Assembly: GCF_000429925.1 (NCBI RefSeq) | Contig: NZ_AUCU01000032.1 | Location: forward strand, 1 to 61,196 | Reading direction: 5' to 3' | DNA: 61,196 nt | Source of the DNA: Desulfatirhabdium butyrativorans DSM 18734 | GTDB taxonomy: Bacteria > Desulfobacterota > Desulfobacteria > Desulfobacterales > Desulfatirhabdiaceae | In this document: in pieces, positions 8,237-19,221 of the stretch | Numbering within the stretch: position 1 is the stretch's first letter | Layout of the letters: each line of letters opens with the position of its first letter | Translations under genes and position numbers: made by a program | The notes under the pieces: model-generated | The model's database searches: none | The model's input: the letters and a program-made list of their open reading frames with translations, nothing else | Told to the model about the DNA's origin: nothing

Positions 8237-11200
8237 TCATCCATCATCCCCTACCAACAAGCTCATCCATCCCTGCGTCAGCACTCCAAGGCCGGCATGT
8301 CGATCCAGATCGTTCGCAGCAAAGCGCTGATCGAAATCGAGGATACAGCGCGGGCAGGCGGCCTCGCATGCGGCAGGACACTCCAGCCGTTGCCTCGCCC
8401 TGCGCAGGATTTCGGATAGATGGATGGGGGCATTCGATGCGTATCCGGATGCATACCGATCGAAGATCAGAATCGAGCGGCGAGGCACGTCTCGGGGTTG
8501 GCAGGACTCCTTGACTGCGCACCCCAGTTCGGCGGCCTGAACCCCGATCATTTCAGCAAGCACATCCCGGAAGGCTACGGCGATCGTCATTGCAGCGCGC
8601 CGGTCGTTCAGCCAAACCTTCGATTCGGTTTTGATCTGCATCTCGAAGACATCCGTCCATTGTTCAAAGCCCAGCGCAACTCCTCGCTTGATTTTCCATT
8701 CGCCCTGGCTTCCGGGGCAGTTTCTGCCGTTTTGGTCGCGACCACGGCGAAGCTTTTTGTGCGGCTTCTGAAAGAGGTTCGGTAACGCTCCATCATCCAC
8801 GATGGGCTCCGCCCGCCCGCATTCAAGGCAAATGGCATATCCCTTTCCGTACAAGCCGCGCGACTGGTGAAAGACATGTCCTGCAGGGTCTACCCGATAG
8901 CGTCCCAGCGCCGAATTGGGACCCATGGTTTTCCATTCACCCTTGGCATCGACCCAGGGGGCTTCAACAGGGACGTAGTGCTGAGTGGAGATGTCGTTGG
9001 TGGGGGTAGCATGGAAATCGACGGCAAATCCGGCTGGCTGAAGAAATTCCTGGATATGTTCCTTCGGAACGCCCCTCCGACAGCTTTCGCATTTCGCCGC
9101 CTTGGCCAAGGTGGGGCTGGAGCCGCTTGCTCCGCAATGGGGACAGCGCCAGGCAAAGCGGAAGTTCTGAATTTCCTGGGCATCGAGCCGATCGGCAGGA
9201 GATTTCCAGTTGAGGGTGATGCCAGCCGATCGGTATACGAGCCCGTCCATTACCACCGTTGCGCCAGGCGCATATTCCCGCAAAGCCGTCGCAAGATCGC
9301 GGCTGGCCAGCTCGCGTCTGCGGTAGCGGTTGTCTTCCCGCCCCATTTCTCGGTCGGCGTCCTGTTGTTTCTTCATTTGCTTGAACCGATGAATGGTCAA
9401 GTTATCGAAACAGGCGATATCGGTGGGAAAGCCGTAAGCGGGCAGATAGTTGCGGCTGGCCAGCTCTCGCAGCAGGTATTCGCCTTCGAGCCGCTTAAGT
9501 CGCACTTGGACGGCTTTACGCGCAGCTGAAGCGTCTGCCTCTTTTGCAAGCTCGGCTTCCTCTTGTTTGAGCCGCTCCCATTCGATGCGCCATGCTTCGC
9601 TCAGCGAATCCATTCGATCTGCGGCTTCTGTCAGAATATCCGTGTGGGCCTTCCGTGCGAAGACGCTGCGCCGCAACAGCCGATGAAGTCCTTCTTCGAA
9701 GCTCGAATCCTTTCGCGTCGTCGACTCCAGACACCATTGTCCAAACCGCATGGCAAGCGATGGCTCTTCGAGAAAAAACATCCCACAGGTGAGCTTGCTT
9801 CGCTCTTGTCCACTTCCTTTCAGGGTCTCCGCAAGAAAGCGGGACAGCAGAAAAGAGTGAACATGTCGCTGCACGATGGTCGGACTGTTGAGCGCCACCC
9901 GGGGTGCAGGCAGTACGGCCTGAAAGGCCCAGCGGCTGTCGTTGAACACGGCTTGATCGAGGGGGTTGGGTTTGCACAGGGTCATGGCGATGGAGCGGGC
10001 TTCCTGGCGGCGCCCGGCGCGACCTGTCCGCTGCAGGTAATTGGCCGGATGAGGGGGGACGTTGTTCATCGCCACTTCGCTGATGCCGCCAATGTCGATG
10101 CCCATTTCCATGGTGGTGGAACAGGAAAGCACGTTGATATCCCCTTGTTTGAACCCCCGTTCATAATGCGCCAGCGTCTGAGAGTCCTGTTGGGCGGAGT
10201 GTTCGGCAGCCGTAAAGTACGGGGCCAGCTCGATGACCCGATCATTCAGGTTCGACCACAGCCCCTGCTCCCGCAGATCGGAGATGACGGCCTGCGGGGC
10301 CGTCCACTGACGGCCCCGTCGGATGCGTTCGAGATCGTCTGTGACGCCGCCAAAAGGTTCGTCATAGAGCGGGATCTCGACGCGGGCGCACCGTTCGATC
10401 GCTGCATCCATCTTCTTTGGCTGATAGGGGGTGTGTTCTTGAAGTGTTGTATCGAGGAACCGCCGGGTGACCGGACAGATCCAGGCATGGTCCATGGGGC
10501 GGAAGGCCAGCCGATCGAGCGCAAGCATCCGGCCATCCGCCGTCTGCTTCAAAAGATCGAGATTGCACAACTCGTTCCAGGCCGCCTGAAGCACTGCATC
10601 GATACGATCTTTGTCCACGGCATTTCGGGGATCGGCGCTCATGACCCGGCACAAAAGACGAACGATGTTCGACTGGGGGCCGCTGCGATTGCACTGGGGC
10701 CAGCGTACCTGCCGTGTTGCCTTCGTTTCATAGTCCCAGGGAATGAGCTGCCGCTGGGGAAACGGCATCCCGAGCCAGTTTCGCCATCGGACGTCGATGG
10801 CGAGACATCCATTGGCCCGCACATAAAAGTCGAGACATATCTTGAGAAAATCTCTCCAGCAGTCCACATCGAAACCTGCCGCATAAACGACATCTGCAGG
10901 AACATGCTGCATTTTGTCAAGATCGGGATAGTGAATGGCAACCATGCCCATCGTTTCGAGGTTGTTCATCCGCCTGGGTCTTCTGCCGAATTCCCGCACC
11001 AGAAACATCCGGGCCAGATGGATGGCGCCATTTCCTTCCTGAAAGACATCCGGGGCCTGATGACCGTATCGCGCCAGCATATCGTTGAAGTCTCTGCCCT
11101 GATTGGCAAGCTCTCCCGCCAGCTCGTGAAAGGGTATGGGACGCAGGGACTGAAGCGCATGCAATTCCTGTCGTAGATTCCGAATCATCTCTTCGATGGC

Positions 11201-13363
11201 TTCATTTCGGACGCCTACGGGAAGCGATTCGAGCGTCTGAACTTGCCCCAACTTTACAGCTTCCTTCTCAGATTGCTGCTTTCCGTACTGAAGACTCAAA
11301 TGATACACGAGCCCGCGCACCCGGTTGCGTTCGGCCTCCTGTTGAAGCTTTGCGGCCATGCGAGCCGTGCCCTGACGGCTGTCGTTGAAGGTCAGAAGGC
11401 GCCTGCCCCTGCAGGGGTGATCGGCCGGACGCTCCCCGTCTGGCGCATATTCGAGAAGTGTCGGCAAAATGCTTCCCAACAGAAACGGCGCGCCCAGCCG
11501 ACAGAAGCGAAACGGACGTCTTTGTTCCGTCTCCTGCGCCTCGCACACCGGGCACACCAGGAAATTTCCGGCAGATTCGCTGGCCAACACCCGAAGGGTT
11601 TGCTGGGAGGGCTCCATGATCCGACCGCTGGTTCGATCGATGTCGAGAGGTCCGACGGCTTTCATTTCTCGATTGACGATCAGCAGTTTGTGTTGTGGCC
11701 CTAAAAAACGGGGCGCTTCCTGCGCTTCTTGGGATGGTTCGACTGTCTCCCCGTCGGCCTCTTCCAACGGTTCGCCGTCAAGCGCAAATTCGTCGAACCC
11801 GGCTGGATCCTGATAAGAAGAAACCACCCCGCTGCTTTCTCCGGCCATCAAGTACACCGTTCCGCACTCCTGGCACATCACCACCTCATAGACCGGACTG
11901 TCGCAGCTGCAGCTTTTTCGAGGTTCGGCATACACCATGCCGAAGGGCCATTGCGGGTCGTCGAGATCGGTTTTGGTCTTTTGGGGGCATGCCGGATCGG
12001 CGCAGGCCCACAGTCCGGAAAGGGTTTGATGAAAGAGATGGCTTCGCAGAGGCAGAAATGGGATTGCTGCCGTATTTCGGGTGCCGGAAAGCAGATCGAG
12101 CCAGAGCAGGGCCTCGTGCTGCTCTCTTTTGCTGAAAGCGCTTTTTCCGGGAAACAGAATGGCGCAGACATCGCGGAGGCGGGCCGCAAACGAGCGGTTT
12201 GCCTCTCCCACCAGCAGGTTCCGGATGGCGCGTGCGCTTCGGGATCGACACAGGGCTGCATAGCGCTCGTCGGAGGCTTCCCGGTCGGCGTCGATTGCAT
12301 CCAGCTTCTCGATGGTATCGTCCCGGTCCGGAGCGATTGCACTCAGGTCGGGAACGCTGCGTTCCCCGGTTACCAGATGGACCCGATCTTCTGAAATACC
12401 GGCCACATCGGCCAGAAACCGCTTGAGTTGCTTTCCGGTCTCTCCTTCCGGATCGCCGATGGTGGCCGATGTGGCAACGAACCGCACGTTCTCGGCCGCA
12501 ACGCCGAAGGCCAGCAGCACGCGGCGGATCAGCAGGGCCGCTTCTGCAGCCTGAGACCCGACATAGGTGTGGGCTTCATCGAGGACGACCCATTCGAGCT
12601 TGCCGCGGGACTGTTCCAGAATGGGGGCATCCGGCGTTCGCACCAGCATGTATTCGAGCATGGTGGCATTGGTCACGAGGATCGGAGGTACCCGGCTGCG
12701 AAGGATTTCCCGGTCGATGACTTCGCTTGGATGGGCCGATCGGTCGGCCGCAGGCGCGATATCGGGGGTGTTTCCGTTGTAGAGACAGAAGCGGATATTC
12801 TCTCCGAAAGTGTGCGTCCAGACCCGAAGCCGCTCCCGCTGGCTGTTGATCAGGGCGTTCAGAGGATAGAGAAAGAGGGCGCGAACTCCGAGAAGGGGGC
12901 TTTGCTGTCTCAGCCATTGCCGCACCAGGCTGTCCAGAATGGGGACAAGAAAGCATTCGGTCTTTCCGGAGCCGGTGCCGCTCGCGACGATGAGGGATTG
13001 AGGCGGCCTTCTGGACAGGATGTTCCAGGCAGTCGCTTGATGTGTGTATGGCTTTCGATCCTTCGGAAAACGGTATTCTTCGGTCGTTTCATCCGATCCG
13101 GCAACGTCCATCGCATCGACCAGTTCCGGGCAAAGAAGACCACCTTTCAGATCCGACATGGACTGCTCGGCGGTTTTCCAACCGAACGTCGCCTCGAAGC
13201 ATGGATCGGCCAGAAAGACGCTCGGTTGGCCGTAGGGCTGATCGAAGATTCGGGACAGAAATCGCCGCAACGGCGGATTGGCAAAACCCAGGCGGCTGAT
13301 GGCAGCCCGTTTGGCGCGCTCCGCCAGAACGGGCGCGAGATCGGAAAAATAGGCGAACGACAT
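8237..13363 (-). CDS. druE: Druantia-type DruE helicase (DEAH, DUF1998)
   Basis: This very large (1,708 aa) superfamily 2 helicase should couple ATP hydrolysis to movement on nucleic acid. Visible motifs are [13 protein letters not shown] (Walker A), [11 protein letters not shown] (motif II), SATIG (motif III) and [13 protein letters not shown] (motif VI). Two zinc-binding clusters lie towards the C terminus (CPHCG...CESC), and the DUF1998 signature [15 protein letters not shown] is near the end. A helicase of this size with DUF1998 beside a DruH-like gene fits Druantia type III. DISARM DrmA and DpdJ also carry DUF1998, but their partners are missing here. The ATG at 13363 is chosen over 13390 because gaggagg lies just upstream. 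The 3' end abuts the broken copy of gene X, which suggests a recombination joint. Confidence 0.68.
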   Translation of the reverse strand: MSFAYFSDLAPVLAERAKRAAISRLGFANPPLRRFLSRIFDQPYGQPSVFLADPCFEATFGWKTAEQSMSDLKGGLLCPELVDAMDVAGSDETTEEYRFPKDRKPYTHQATAWNILSRRPPQSLIVASGTGSGKTECFLVPILDSLVRQWLRQQSPLLGVRALFLYPLNALINSQRERLRVWTHTFGENIRFCLYNGNTPDIAPAADRSAHPSEVIDREILRSRVPPILVTNATMLEYMLVRTPDAPILEQSRGKLEWVVLDEAHTYVGSQAAEAALLIRRVLLAFGVAAENVRFVATSATIGDPEGETGKQLKRFLADVAGISEDRVHLVTGERSVPDLSAIAPDRDDTIEKLDAIDADREASDERYAALCRSRSARAIRNLLVGEANRSFAARLRDVCAILFPGKSAFSKREQHEALLWLDLLSGTRNTAAIPFLPLRSHLFHQTLSGLWACADPACPQKTKTDLDDPQWPFGMVYAEPRKSCSCDSPVYEVVMCQECGTVYLMAGESSGVVSSYQDPAGFDEFALDGEPLEEADGETVEPSQEAQEAPRFLGPQHKLLIVNREMKAVGPLDIDRTSGRIMEPSQQTLRVLASESAGNFLVCPVCEAQETEQRRPFRFCRLGAPFLLGSILPTLLEYAPDGERPADHPCRGRRLLTFNDSRQGTARMAAKLQQEAERNRVRGLVYHLSLQYGKQQSEKEAVKLGQVQTLESLPVGVRNEAIEEMIRNLRQELHALQSLRPIPFHELAGELANQGRDFNDMLARYGHQAPDVFQEGNGAIHLARMFLVREFGRRPRRMNNLETMGMVAIHYPDLDKMQHVPADVVYAAGFDVDCWRDFLKICLDFYVRANGCLAIDVRWRNWLGMPFPQRQLIPWDYETKATRQVRWPQCNRSGPQSNIVRLLCRVMSADPRNAVDKDRIDAVLQAAWNELCNLDLLKQTADGRMLALDRLAFRPMDHAWICPVTRRFLDTTLQEHTPYQPKKMDAAIERCARVEIPLYDEPFGGVTDDLERIRRGRQWTAPQAVISDLREQGLWSNLNDRVIELAPYFTAAEHSAQQDSQTLAHYERGFKQGDINVLSCSTTMEMGIDIGGISEVAMNNVPPHPANYLQRTGRAGRRQEARSIAMTLCKPNPLDQAVFNDSRWAFQAVLPAPRVALNSPTIVQRHVHSFLLSRFLAETLKGSGQERSKLTCGMFFLEEPSLAMRFGQWCLESTTRKDSSFEEGLHRLLRRSVFARKAHTDILTEAADRMDSLSEAWRIEWERLKQEEAELAKEADASAARKAVQVRLKRLEGEYLLRELASRNYLPAYGFPTDIACFDNLTIHRFKQMKKQQDADREMGREDNRYRRRELASRDLATALREYAPGATVVMDGLVYRSAGITLNWKSPADRLDAQEIQNFRFAWRCPHCGASGSSPTLAKAAKCESCRRGVPKEHIQEFLQPAGFAVDFHATPTNDISTQHYVPVEAPWVDAKGEWKTMGPNSALGRYRVDPAGHVFHQSRGLYGKGYAICLECGRAEPIVDDGALPNLFQKPHKKLRRGRDQNGRNCPGSQGEWKIKRGVALGFEQWTDVFEMQIKTESKVWLNDRRAAMTIAVAFRDVLAEMIGVQAAELGCAVKESCQPRDVPRRSILIFDRYASGYASNAPIHLSEILRRARQRLECPAACEAACPRCILDFDQRFAANDLDRHAGLGVLTQGWMSLLVGDDG

Positions 13364-13430
13364 TGCAACCTCCTCTTTCAGAGAGCTCATCCGAGCGGCA
13401 TGGAAAGGGAAATGCCTTTTTGCGAAGCCA

Positions 13431-16400
13431 TCAGACCTGAATCACCCCATCGCTGTAACACCTGGCGATGGTCTGGTTGTATGCCTCATCGAACCATTCC
13501 GGGTCGAAGGACCGAACGCTTCGGAGCGTATGGACCTTCTCCTGCGGCCTGTCGAACCAGGCGGCCACATCTCCTGTGGCCGCCTGAACGGCAAGCAAGA
13601 GGGGCAGGCTGATGACGACATCGGGATATCCAAGACGCTCTCCATACAGATACCGCGCAATGACCGGCAGCTCTCTGGCCGATGCCACGATGGATTTTCC
13701 CTCCGTGGGCCAGGTGTCTTCTGCATGCAACCGGCGAAGCTGCATCAGCAGGCTGTTTTCCCCTTCGAACAGCCATTGTTTCGCTACAGCCCCCACAGGC
13801 CGCAACCGTTCGACATCCGCTCGCATCTCATCGAGATAGTGTGAGCCTGCTATTCCCAAAACGAAATGAAGCGCTCCGTGTCGTGAGATCATCGCATCGA
13901 TGCGCTCTTTGAGATGGAGTTGCAGCACGACCGCCCCAGACTGCGGTCCATAGCGTTCGATGCACTGCTTTTGAAGGCGCGCCATCGCATTGACCCAGAC
14001 GGCATAGGGGATCGTTTCCCAGGCAAAGGGAAGCTCCAGGGCAAAGCGTTCCAGAAAATCCGTCGGCCAGATGCCGTGCCGAAGGGCAAGGGCGGCCATT
14101 CCTTCCGGATGTCGTACAAACCGTCGCCACAGATCAAGGGTGGTCAGCGGCAGGTGACCGATCTGGCCTGCCAGCCGTTCGACTTCCGCCCAGTCTTCGT
14201 GCAGGAAATTCGCTGCAAGGCTTTGAATGATCCGATCGAGTTCGGCCTGTCGTTCGCCCACGTCGGGAAGAGCGATTGCCTGGGACAGGGGTGACGTGGC
14301 TTGCGGTGTTTCCCCCCTGACGGTCCACAATCTCGGTCGAAAAGGCAATTCGGCATTGGCCCCTGGATAGAGGAGCCATGCGCCGGGTTCTCTGCGATCC
14401 GGATCGAAAACCCATACCGTCTCGCCGGTATCCTCCAAAATCCTGCGTTCGAGAAGCTCGCCTTCATCGCCGGGACATTCCATCCTCAGCGCCATCACCG
14501 GCAGCTCGGCGGCAACCTTGGCAAGCAGCGAGGAGGGCTCTGCCGTCTGAATGGAAACGTAATTTGGCCCTGAATTCAGTTTGACTGCGTATCGAACCAG
14601 TTGCAGCCGAAAGCATTCCATGCCGTTGAAGAGAATCGATGCAATTACGGTGGCATCCAGGTGGTCGCTCGATGACAGCAGTTGCTCGATGTCTTCGATA
14701 TGGTCCCGAAGGCGGATCTCGAGGAACAAGGCATCGGGTGGCAGGCGTAGGCGTTTCGTCCGGTGGATGTTCCCGATGGAAAAGGTGATTCTGATGTCTC
14801 CGCCTGCATTTCCGGGCATGATCTGCAAGCGCACGCCGAAAAGCCGCTGCACGCAAACCAGGCTGTTTGTCGCAAGCTCCGATCCGTTTGCATCAAAGGC
14901 GAGCACCCCTTCCGCAGGAAAGGGAAACCGAAATCGGGCGCCGGTTGTCGTGCGCTTCCAGTAGATCTCGACATCGGCCCAGGGGCGCATCGGAAGATCG
15001 TTTTCCATTTCGAGATCGAGCAGCAGATCGTCGTCTTGAGGATAGGCGTGGACTCGGACGCCAGGCGTGGTGCTTCTTGCGGCAGCGCATCCCCATTCGA
15101 TCAGACGCAGGGTGCCGGATTGGCTGTCTCCGCTGTCAATGGCGATACGTGCGTTCTTTGGCAGGAGCACCATTCGGCGTCGGTGGAGACATTCCCCAGC
15201 TTCGGCATAGGATGCTTCGACGGGACCGATGAGGCATTGCTCCGATGCAGACGATCCGATGGCTTTCCAGGTGATCTTTCCGCTGACCGGCTTTTGGGAA
15301 TCCTCTCCTGCGGTTCGGTACAGGATGGGTTCTCCGATAAACACGGCTCGAAAGGGCCTGCATTCGAGCCAGAGCCTGCGGCCCACCCATTTGAAGCCGT
15401 CGTCGCCGGATGTCGTCTGACCGGTTCGAATACGGATGCTCTGGCCTGAGGGAAGGTTCAGACGAATCGTTTCGCGGATGCGAACGAGCTGTCGAGCAGG
15501 TTCTTGCAGCGTTTCAACCGCATCGATTGGTTGGGGTAGCCCTTCCGGCAGGGACCAATCCTGCGGCAGGGCGATCCAGGCTTCCGTCTCGACGATGGCC
15601 CCGTTTCCTTCTCTCAAAAAGCGTCCGTCCTTTACCGAGAATACCCAGGGAAGATCGGTTTGAAGCGGGTCTCCCTTGGGGGGCGCAGCAGACCACATCC
15701 TTCCGTCCGGCGCCGTCAGTCGCAGCACGTGCTCCAGGGCGGCCGCTTCCCCCGAAGCGCCCATGAGCATGCGCTCCACCCGATAGGCGTTTTGCCCGGC
15801 CAGTCGCCGCAGGGTCGCAGGCAGGTGATCTTCGCCGATTTCGAGGGTGAGCTCTGCCGTTCTGGGCATCTCGTCTGTCGGAATTCCGAACAAGCTCGTG
15901 AGCGATTCGAACGGAAGGCTTTCCGGAAGATCGAGACTGGATTGCAGCATCCATCGGCCGTCGCTCGTTGACTCGATCCGTCGGATGACCGCCAGCGCCT
16001 TCTGCCTGCGGCGTTCGACCTTTTGTTTCGAAACATCCCGAATGAGTTGCTCGATGAGGCCCCGCGCCTGATTGTCCTCGACGGGAAGGGGGAATCGATC
16101 CCGCCAGTCTGCAATGACCTCGTCGAGTCTTTGGATGGGATCCGATCCGGCGTCGAGAGCGGCTTTGGTTTTCAGGGTGAGGATGGTATGGGCGACCTGA
16201 GCGAGCAGGGTATAGACAGCCGGATTGCGATAGCTTTTTGGAAGGACATGCTGCAGGCTCTCGATCCAGGAGTAGAGCGCTGTCTGCGTGATGTCTCCTC
16301 CGGGTGCAAGCCGAAGCACGGTTTGAAGCATGTTGCCGATGTTGCCCTGTGCTTCGGCCAGCATCTTGAGCGGAAGTCCTCCTTGTACGGCGATGCTTCC

Positions 16401-16835
16401 CAGATAGCGAAGCCCTCCTTCCGTTTGGACCTTCAGCCCCCAGGCCCGGAGCCCCTGGATAACGCAGTTGGCCCGCTGCATCTGGTTCCACGCATCGCGA
16501 TCGGCGCCGATTCCCTCGAGGATCGGCTCCCAGGCCCATCTGGAGCCATCGAAGCGCCGCCGCCACCATTCCGCCGCATAGAGAACGAACATCGCTGCCA
16601 CCCCCTCCTTCGATGAGGCAATGGCGCCGAAGGTGGGCGCAGATTTGGGATGGTTACGATCCAGCAGTCGACATAATGCCTTGATTCTGCGGAGGATGTC
16701 TTCGATGCTGTCGAATTCTTCCGAGGTGATCCGGTAGGCATAGAGGGGGCGGCCGTCGGGCTTCTCAAGCCCTCGCAACTGGAGTAACTCTTGCAGCCAT
16801 TCCTGAAGCGCCTGATCGATGTCGGTCCATTCCAT
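13431..16835 (-). CDS. druH: DruH-like large protein (STY4851/ECs_5259 family), Druantia III-like
   Basis: This 1,134-aa protein precedes druE in the same direction with a 67-bp gap. Its N terminus ([21 protein letters not shown], then [20 protein letters not shown]) fits the large uncharacterised STY4851/ECs_5259 family that pairs with a giant helicase in enterobacterial islands. I equate it with DruH of Druantia type III from remembered family pattern and gene pairing. No enzymatic motif is obvious; the centre looks rich in beta strands. The two genes together should form a two-protein antiphage system. The start codon lies about 20 bp from a TTAAGGG-type repeat array. A profile search with DruH would decide the name. 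Confidence 0.58.
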   Translation of the reverse strand: MEWTDIDQALQEWLQELLQLRGLEKPDGRPLYAYRITSEEFDSIEDILRRIKALCRLLDRNHPKSAPTFGAIASSKEGVAAMFVLYAAEWWRRRFDGSRWAWEPILEGIGADRDAWNQMQRANCVIQGLRAWGLKVQTEGGLRYLGSIAVQGGLPLKMLAEAQGNIGNMLQTVLRLAPGGDITQTALYSWIESLQHVLPKSYRNPAVYTLLAQVAHTILTLKTKAALDAGSDPIQRLDEVIADWRDRFPLPVEDNQARGLIEQLIRDVSKQKVERRRQKALAVIRRIESTSDGRWMLQSSLDLPESLPFESLTSLFGIPTDEMPRTAELTLEIGEDHLPATLRRLAGQNAYRVERMLMGASGEAAALEHVLRLTAPDGRMWSAAPPKGDPLQTDLPWVFSVKDGRFLREGNGAIVETEAWIALPQDWSLPEGLPQPIDAVETLQEPARQLVRIRETIRLNLPSGQSIRIRTGQTTSGDDGFKWVGRRLWLECRPFRAVFIGEPILYRTAGEDSQKPVSGKITWKAIGSSASEQCLIGPVEASYAEAGECLHRRRMVLLPKNARIAIDSGDSQSGTLRLIEWGCAAARSTTPGVRVHAYPQDDDLLLDLEMENDLPMRPWADVEIYWKRTTTGARFRFPFPAEGVLAFDANGSELATNSLVCVQRLFGVRLQIMPGNAGGDIRITFSIGNIHRTKRLRLPPDALFLEIRLRDHIEDIEQLLSSSDHLDATVIASILFNGMECFRLQLVRYAVKLNSGPNYVSIQTAEPSSLLAKVAAELPVMALRMECPGDEGELLERRILEDTGETVWVFDPDRREPGAWLLYPGANAELPFRPRLWTVRGETPQATSPLSQAIALPDVGERQAELDRIIQSLAANFLHEDWAEVERLAGQIGHLPLTTLDLWRRFVRHPEGMAALALRHGIWPTDFLERFALELPFAWETIPYAVWVNAMARLQKQCIERYGPQSGAVVLQLHLKERIDAMISRHGALHFVLGIAGSHYLDEMRADVERLRPVGAVAKQWLFEGENSLLMQLRRLHAEDTWPTEGKSIVASARELPVIARYLYGERLGYPDVVISLPLLLAVQAATGDVAAWFDRPQEKVHTLRSVRSFDPEWFDEAYNQTIARCYSDGVIQV

Positions 16836-16854
16836 GGGGCAAGTAGCTCCGTAA

Positions 16855-16908
16855 AGTTTTAAGTTTTAAGTTTTAAGGGTTAAGGGTTAAGGGTTAAGGG
16901 TTAAGGGG
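16855..16908. repeat. Heptamer tandem array (TTAAGTT/TTAAGGG)
   Basis: About seven heptamers run in tandem: first TTAAGTT units, then TTAAGGG units. They are followed by ggggtggatgggaac. An array with the same two unit types and the same trailing motif lies at 56641-56710. The array is in the 5' region of druH. Confidence 0.85.
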
Positions 16909-17280
16909 TGGATGGGAACGTTTTGATTTTGTAAGGGCGGCCCCCTGTGGCCCCTCCCCCCAGAAGCAAGGATCGGATTTTCATCCCTTAGGGCGGCGCC
17001 CCTCGTCATGAACAGTTATTGTCTTTAACAGGGCATTTCTTTGTCTGCAAGACAAAAAATCGTGATGGACTCGGAACAAGTCAACGAAACCCATCATGAC
17101 GCATGAGGCAATGTCAGTTTCGGCTTGCAATATTCGCTTCCTCTATATAGTAGTGTTTGAAATGGAGTCGCCCTGTTTGAGGCAGCACTCCCCCTGCGAG
17201 CAGGGTGCAAGGCGACAGGGGATTTTCCGTTCAGGCGGAACGTCGTGCCGTTCATACTTTCTTTCAGAAAGGAACTTTCT
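16909..17280. other. Intergenic region between divergent druH and csx2-type gene
   Basis: No gene is visible in these 372 bp. They hold the trailing motif of the heptamer array, a C-rich stretch at 16937-16970 and the hairpin-forming repeat element described at 17151-17236. Promoters for both flanking genes must lie here, but no clear -35/-10 pair stands out. Confidence 0.5.
17151..17236. repeat. MITE-like hairpin element with degenerate terminal inverted repeats
   Basis: The right end (17221-17236, gattttccgttcaggc) is the reverse complement of a sequence seen as a left end at 8003-8019 and 21052-21068 (ctgaacggaaaaccc). The left end here (17151-17166) is a decayed form. Between the ends lie nested stems: gtcgcc/ggcgac and ccctgc/gcaggg. 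This looks like a short non-autonomous repeat with a strong hairpin. Confidence 0.5.
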
Positions 17281-18513
17281 ATGGCACACACGCTGATTGG
17301 TTTTTTGGGACGCGGCGCGCTGGATGCGAAGACCGGCTATCGAAAGACGAAATACCGTTTTCCGGACGGGATCATCCGGGAAACCCCCTTCTTCAGCATG
17401 GCGCTGCTTCAGTATTTGAAGGCTGACATCGAAAACCCACCGGACGGCATGGTCCTGTTGGGAACCGAAGGCAGCATGTGGGGCGTTCTGGCAGAGAGTC
17501 TGGCAAAAACCGGGGAAAACGAGGAAGCCCGGTTGCAGTTGTATGAAGCCGAAACCAGGGGGCGGGTGACCGAGGAGATTCTTGCGTCCATTCAACCGAT
17601 CGCAGATCGCGCCTTTGGGTGCCCGGTGCGCATGCGCCTGATTCCCTATTGTCGGGATGAAACCGAACAAATCGCTATCCTGAAAACCATTGCCGATGTC
17701 ACGCCAAAAGGTCGCGTCAGCTTCGATCTGACCCATGGGTTTCGGCACCTTGGCATGGTCGGATTCATGGCTGCTTTCATGCTCGAGCGCATCAGCGACG
17801 CAACCACCGTTGCCGGCCTGTGGTATGGCGCGCTCGACATGATTCGGGACGGTGTGGCTCCTGTGATTCGTCTGGATGGATTGATGCGTGTGCATCGTTG
17901 GATTGCCGCACTGGATCGCTACGATGCCCGCGGCGACTACGGCGTGTTTGCCGATCTGCTGCAGGAGGACGGGCTCGACGCCAAGAAAACTACAGAACTG
18001 AGCATGGCGGCATTTCACGAAGGGAACAGCAACATCCTGGATGCTTCAAAGCATCTAAAGCCGGTCATCGAAAGTCTGGCTCAGCCCCTCGAGGGGCCTT
18101 CGGGACTTTTTCAGAAACGCTTGCAAAAGCGGCTTTCCTGGGTCAATCAGAAGGACCGGGCCGTCCAGCAACTGGCTCTCGCCCATGTCGCTTTCAAACG
18201 AAACGACTATCTTCGGTGCGCCATTCTGGCGATCGAATCCATCGTGACCCGAAGATGCCTTGACAGCAAGCTCGATCCCTGGAAGACCGAACACAGGGAG
18301 CAGGTAAAAACCCAGTTGAACCGGATGGCCAATCGCAGCCCCAGCCCGGCGGCTGCAGCCTACTTCACCCTGAACAATCTGCGAAATGCGTTGGCGCACA
18401 GCGCGCCTCCCAAGGATGAAACGGCCAAGCAACTTCTTCAGAATCCAAAACGCATGAAAGCCGAATTGCAAGCCATCCTGAAGGAAGTGACATTTCTCGT
18501 CAAAGATGGATGA
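17281..18513 (+). CDS. CARF-HEPN ribonuclease (Csx2/Csx1 type, DxTHG motif)
   Basis: This CRISPR-linked effector of 410 aa is expected to bind cyclic oligoadenylate made by Cas10 and then cut RNA non-specifically. The N-terminal half is a CARF-type domain starting TLIGFLGRG and containing the family motif FDLTHGFRH (DLTHG at residues 149-153). The C-terminal half is helical and ends in a HEPN motif, R368-N-A-L-A-H373, the RxxxxH nuclease signature. The ATG at 17281 has an aaagga site upstream and is preferred over 17245. It lies in the 12-kb cargo rather than in the III-D operon itself. It stands alone on the plus strand, facing a terminator at 18966. Confidence 0.87.
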   Translation: MAHTLIGFLGRGALDAKTGYRKTKYRFPDGIIRETPFFSMALLQYLKADIENPPDGMVLLGTEGSMWGVLAESLAKTGENEEARLQLYEAETRGRVTEEILASIQPIADRAFGCPVRMRLIPYCRDETEQIAILKTIADVTPKGRVSFDLTHGFRHLGMVGFMAAFMLERISDATTVAGLWYGALDMIRDGVAPVIRLDGLMRVHRWIAALDRYDARGDYGVFADLLQEDGLDAKKTTELSMAAFHEGNSNILDASKHLKPVIESLAQPLEGPSGLFQKRLQKRLSWVNQKDRAVQQLALAHVAFKRNDYLRCAILAIESIVTRRCLDSKLDPWKTEHREQVKTQLNRMANRSPSPAAAAYFTLNNLRNALAHSAPPKDETAKQLLQNPKRMKAELQAILKEVTFLVKDG

Positions 18514-18706
18514 CGCATCTTATCATCCATTGGGGCTGCACCCCCCGCAAGGAGCATTCTCCTTAAAACTGCTATTGATCTGTCGTTTTAGACTTGTAAG
18601 CCATTTCATTTGGATGTAACCAAAATTTCACCGTCCAACGCGCTGCCTCGAATTTAGCGCAGCAAGACGCTCTTTTCTCCTTAACCCCTGTCAGCCTTCA
18701 TCCTCG

Positions 18707-18733
18707 CCATTGCCCCGCCCCGAGGGGATTGAG
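18707..18733 (+). repeat. Solitary CRISPR repeat remnant
   Basis: Twenty-seven bases match the 3' part of the 36-nt array repeat at 1-36 (ccattgccccgcc...aggggattgag) with two differences in the loop. The first 7-9 bases of the repeat and any neighbouring repeat are missing. It lies 194 bp downstream of the CARF-HEPN gene. Confidence 0.75.
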
Positions 18734-18965
18734 TGGTTCAGAGCTGTAGGATGGAATTCGTTGGGTGGTAGCGGATCATATGGCGATGAGAAAGCCGCAA
18801 GGAGTGAAGTGGCGTAACCGCGAGGGCGTGGAGACATCGAGGCAACGCGTGTGGCAGGATGTGCTTGTTTGGGTTCTGGATGCTTCGTTGACGTCGTTTG
18901 GAAGAACGGGGGGCCGGAAAGAAGGATGATCGACCTCAGATAGTAGCCTTTCCGATCGTTGCATC

Positions 18966-19012
18966 AAAAACGAAAAGGGCCTGTTCTTTCGAGCGGGCCC
19001 TTTTCGTTTTTT
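18966..19012. terminator. Strong hairpin terminator, possibly bidirectional
   Basis: A perfect 16-bp stem (18966-18981 with 18996-19011) encloses a 14-nt loop. A run of A precedes the stem on one side and a run of T follows on the other, so it could stop transcription from both directions between the CARF-HEPN gene and abiEi. Confidence 0.85.
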
Positions 19013-19163
19013 CGAGCTCATTATCGGAGCGGGAAGACAAGCGTCGGAGGATGCGTCTGAAAGATGAAACTGGTCAGGAATTCGCCGGATTTCAGGCATC
19101 AGCGGAATTTTTTTATACCCAGTGTCGATGCAAGGAGGGGTATTGACTTGACCGCCAAAGATA

Positions 19164-19211
19164 TGTTGCAAATCCCCACCACCTGTGTATATCTGAAGAG
19201 TATTTGCAACA
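19164..19211 (+). promoter_or_regulatory. Inverted-repeat operator upstream of abiEi
   Basis: The perfect 10-bp inverted repeat tgttgcaaat (19164-19173) and atttgcaaca (19202-19211) has 28 bp between the arms. It spans a possible -35/-10 pair (TTGCAA at 19167, TATATC at 19188) and reaches the ribosome binding site of abiEi. AbiEi proteins are known to repress their own operon by binding inverted repeats, so this is the likely operator. Confidence 0.7.
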
Positions 19212-19221
19212 AGGAGATTCC

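Larger units (their letters stand above)
18514..19163. other. Intergenic region with CRISPR relic and terminator
   Basis: Apart from the solo CRISPR repeat (18707-18733) and the terminator hairpin (18966-19012), no gene is convincing in these 650 bp. A short minus-strand frame at 18776-19171 shows no recognisable domain and runs across the terminator. Confidence 0.6.

Noticed and set aside
8001-8330. 109-codon frame as a complete small gene
   Set aside because: It starts in repeat sequence, matches only the middle of gene X and ends antisense to druE, so it is a fragment.
9563-11176. 537-codon plus-strand frame opposite druE
   Set aside because: It lies wholly antisense to a well-supported helicase, has no recognisable domain, and long antisense frames are usual in GC-rich genes.
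12428-13612. 394-codon plus-strand frame across the druE/druH gap
   Set aside because: Antisense to two genes, low-complexity composition, no motif.
16855-16908. TTAAGGG array considered as a telomere or replicon end
   Set aside because: It is internal, short, and has a second copy at 56.6 kb; no hairpin or protelomerase site is visible.
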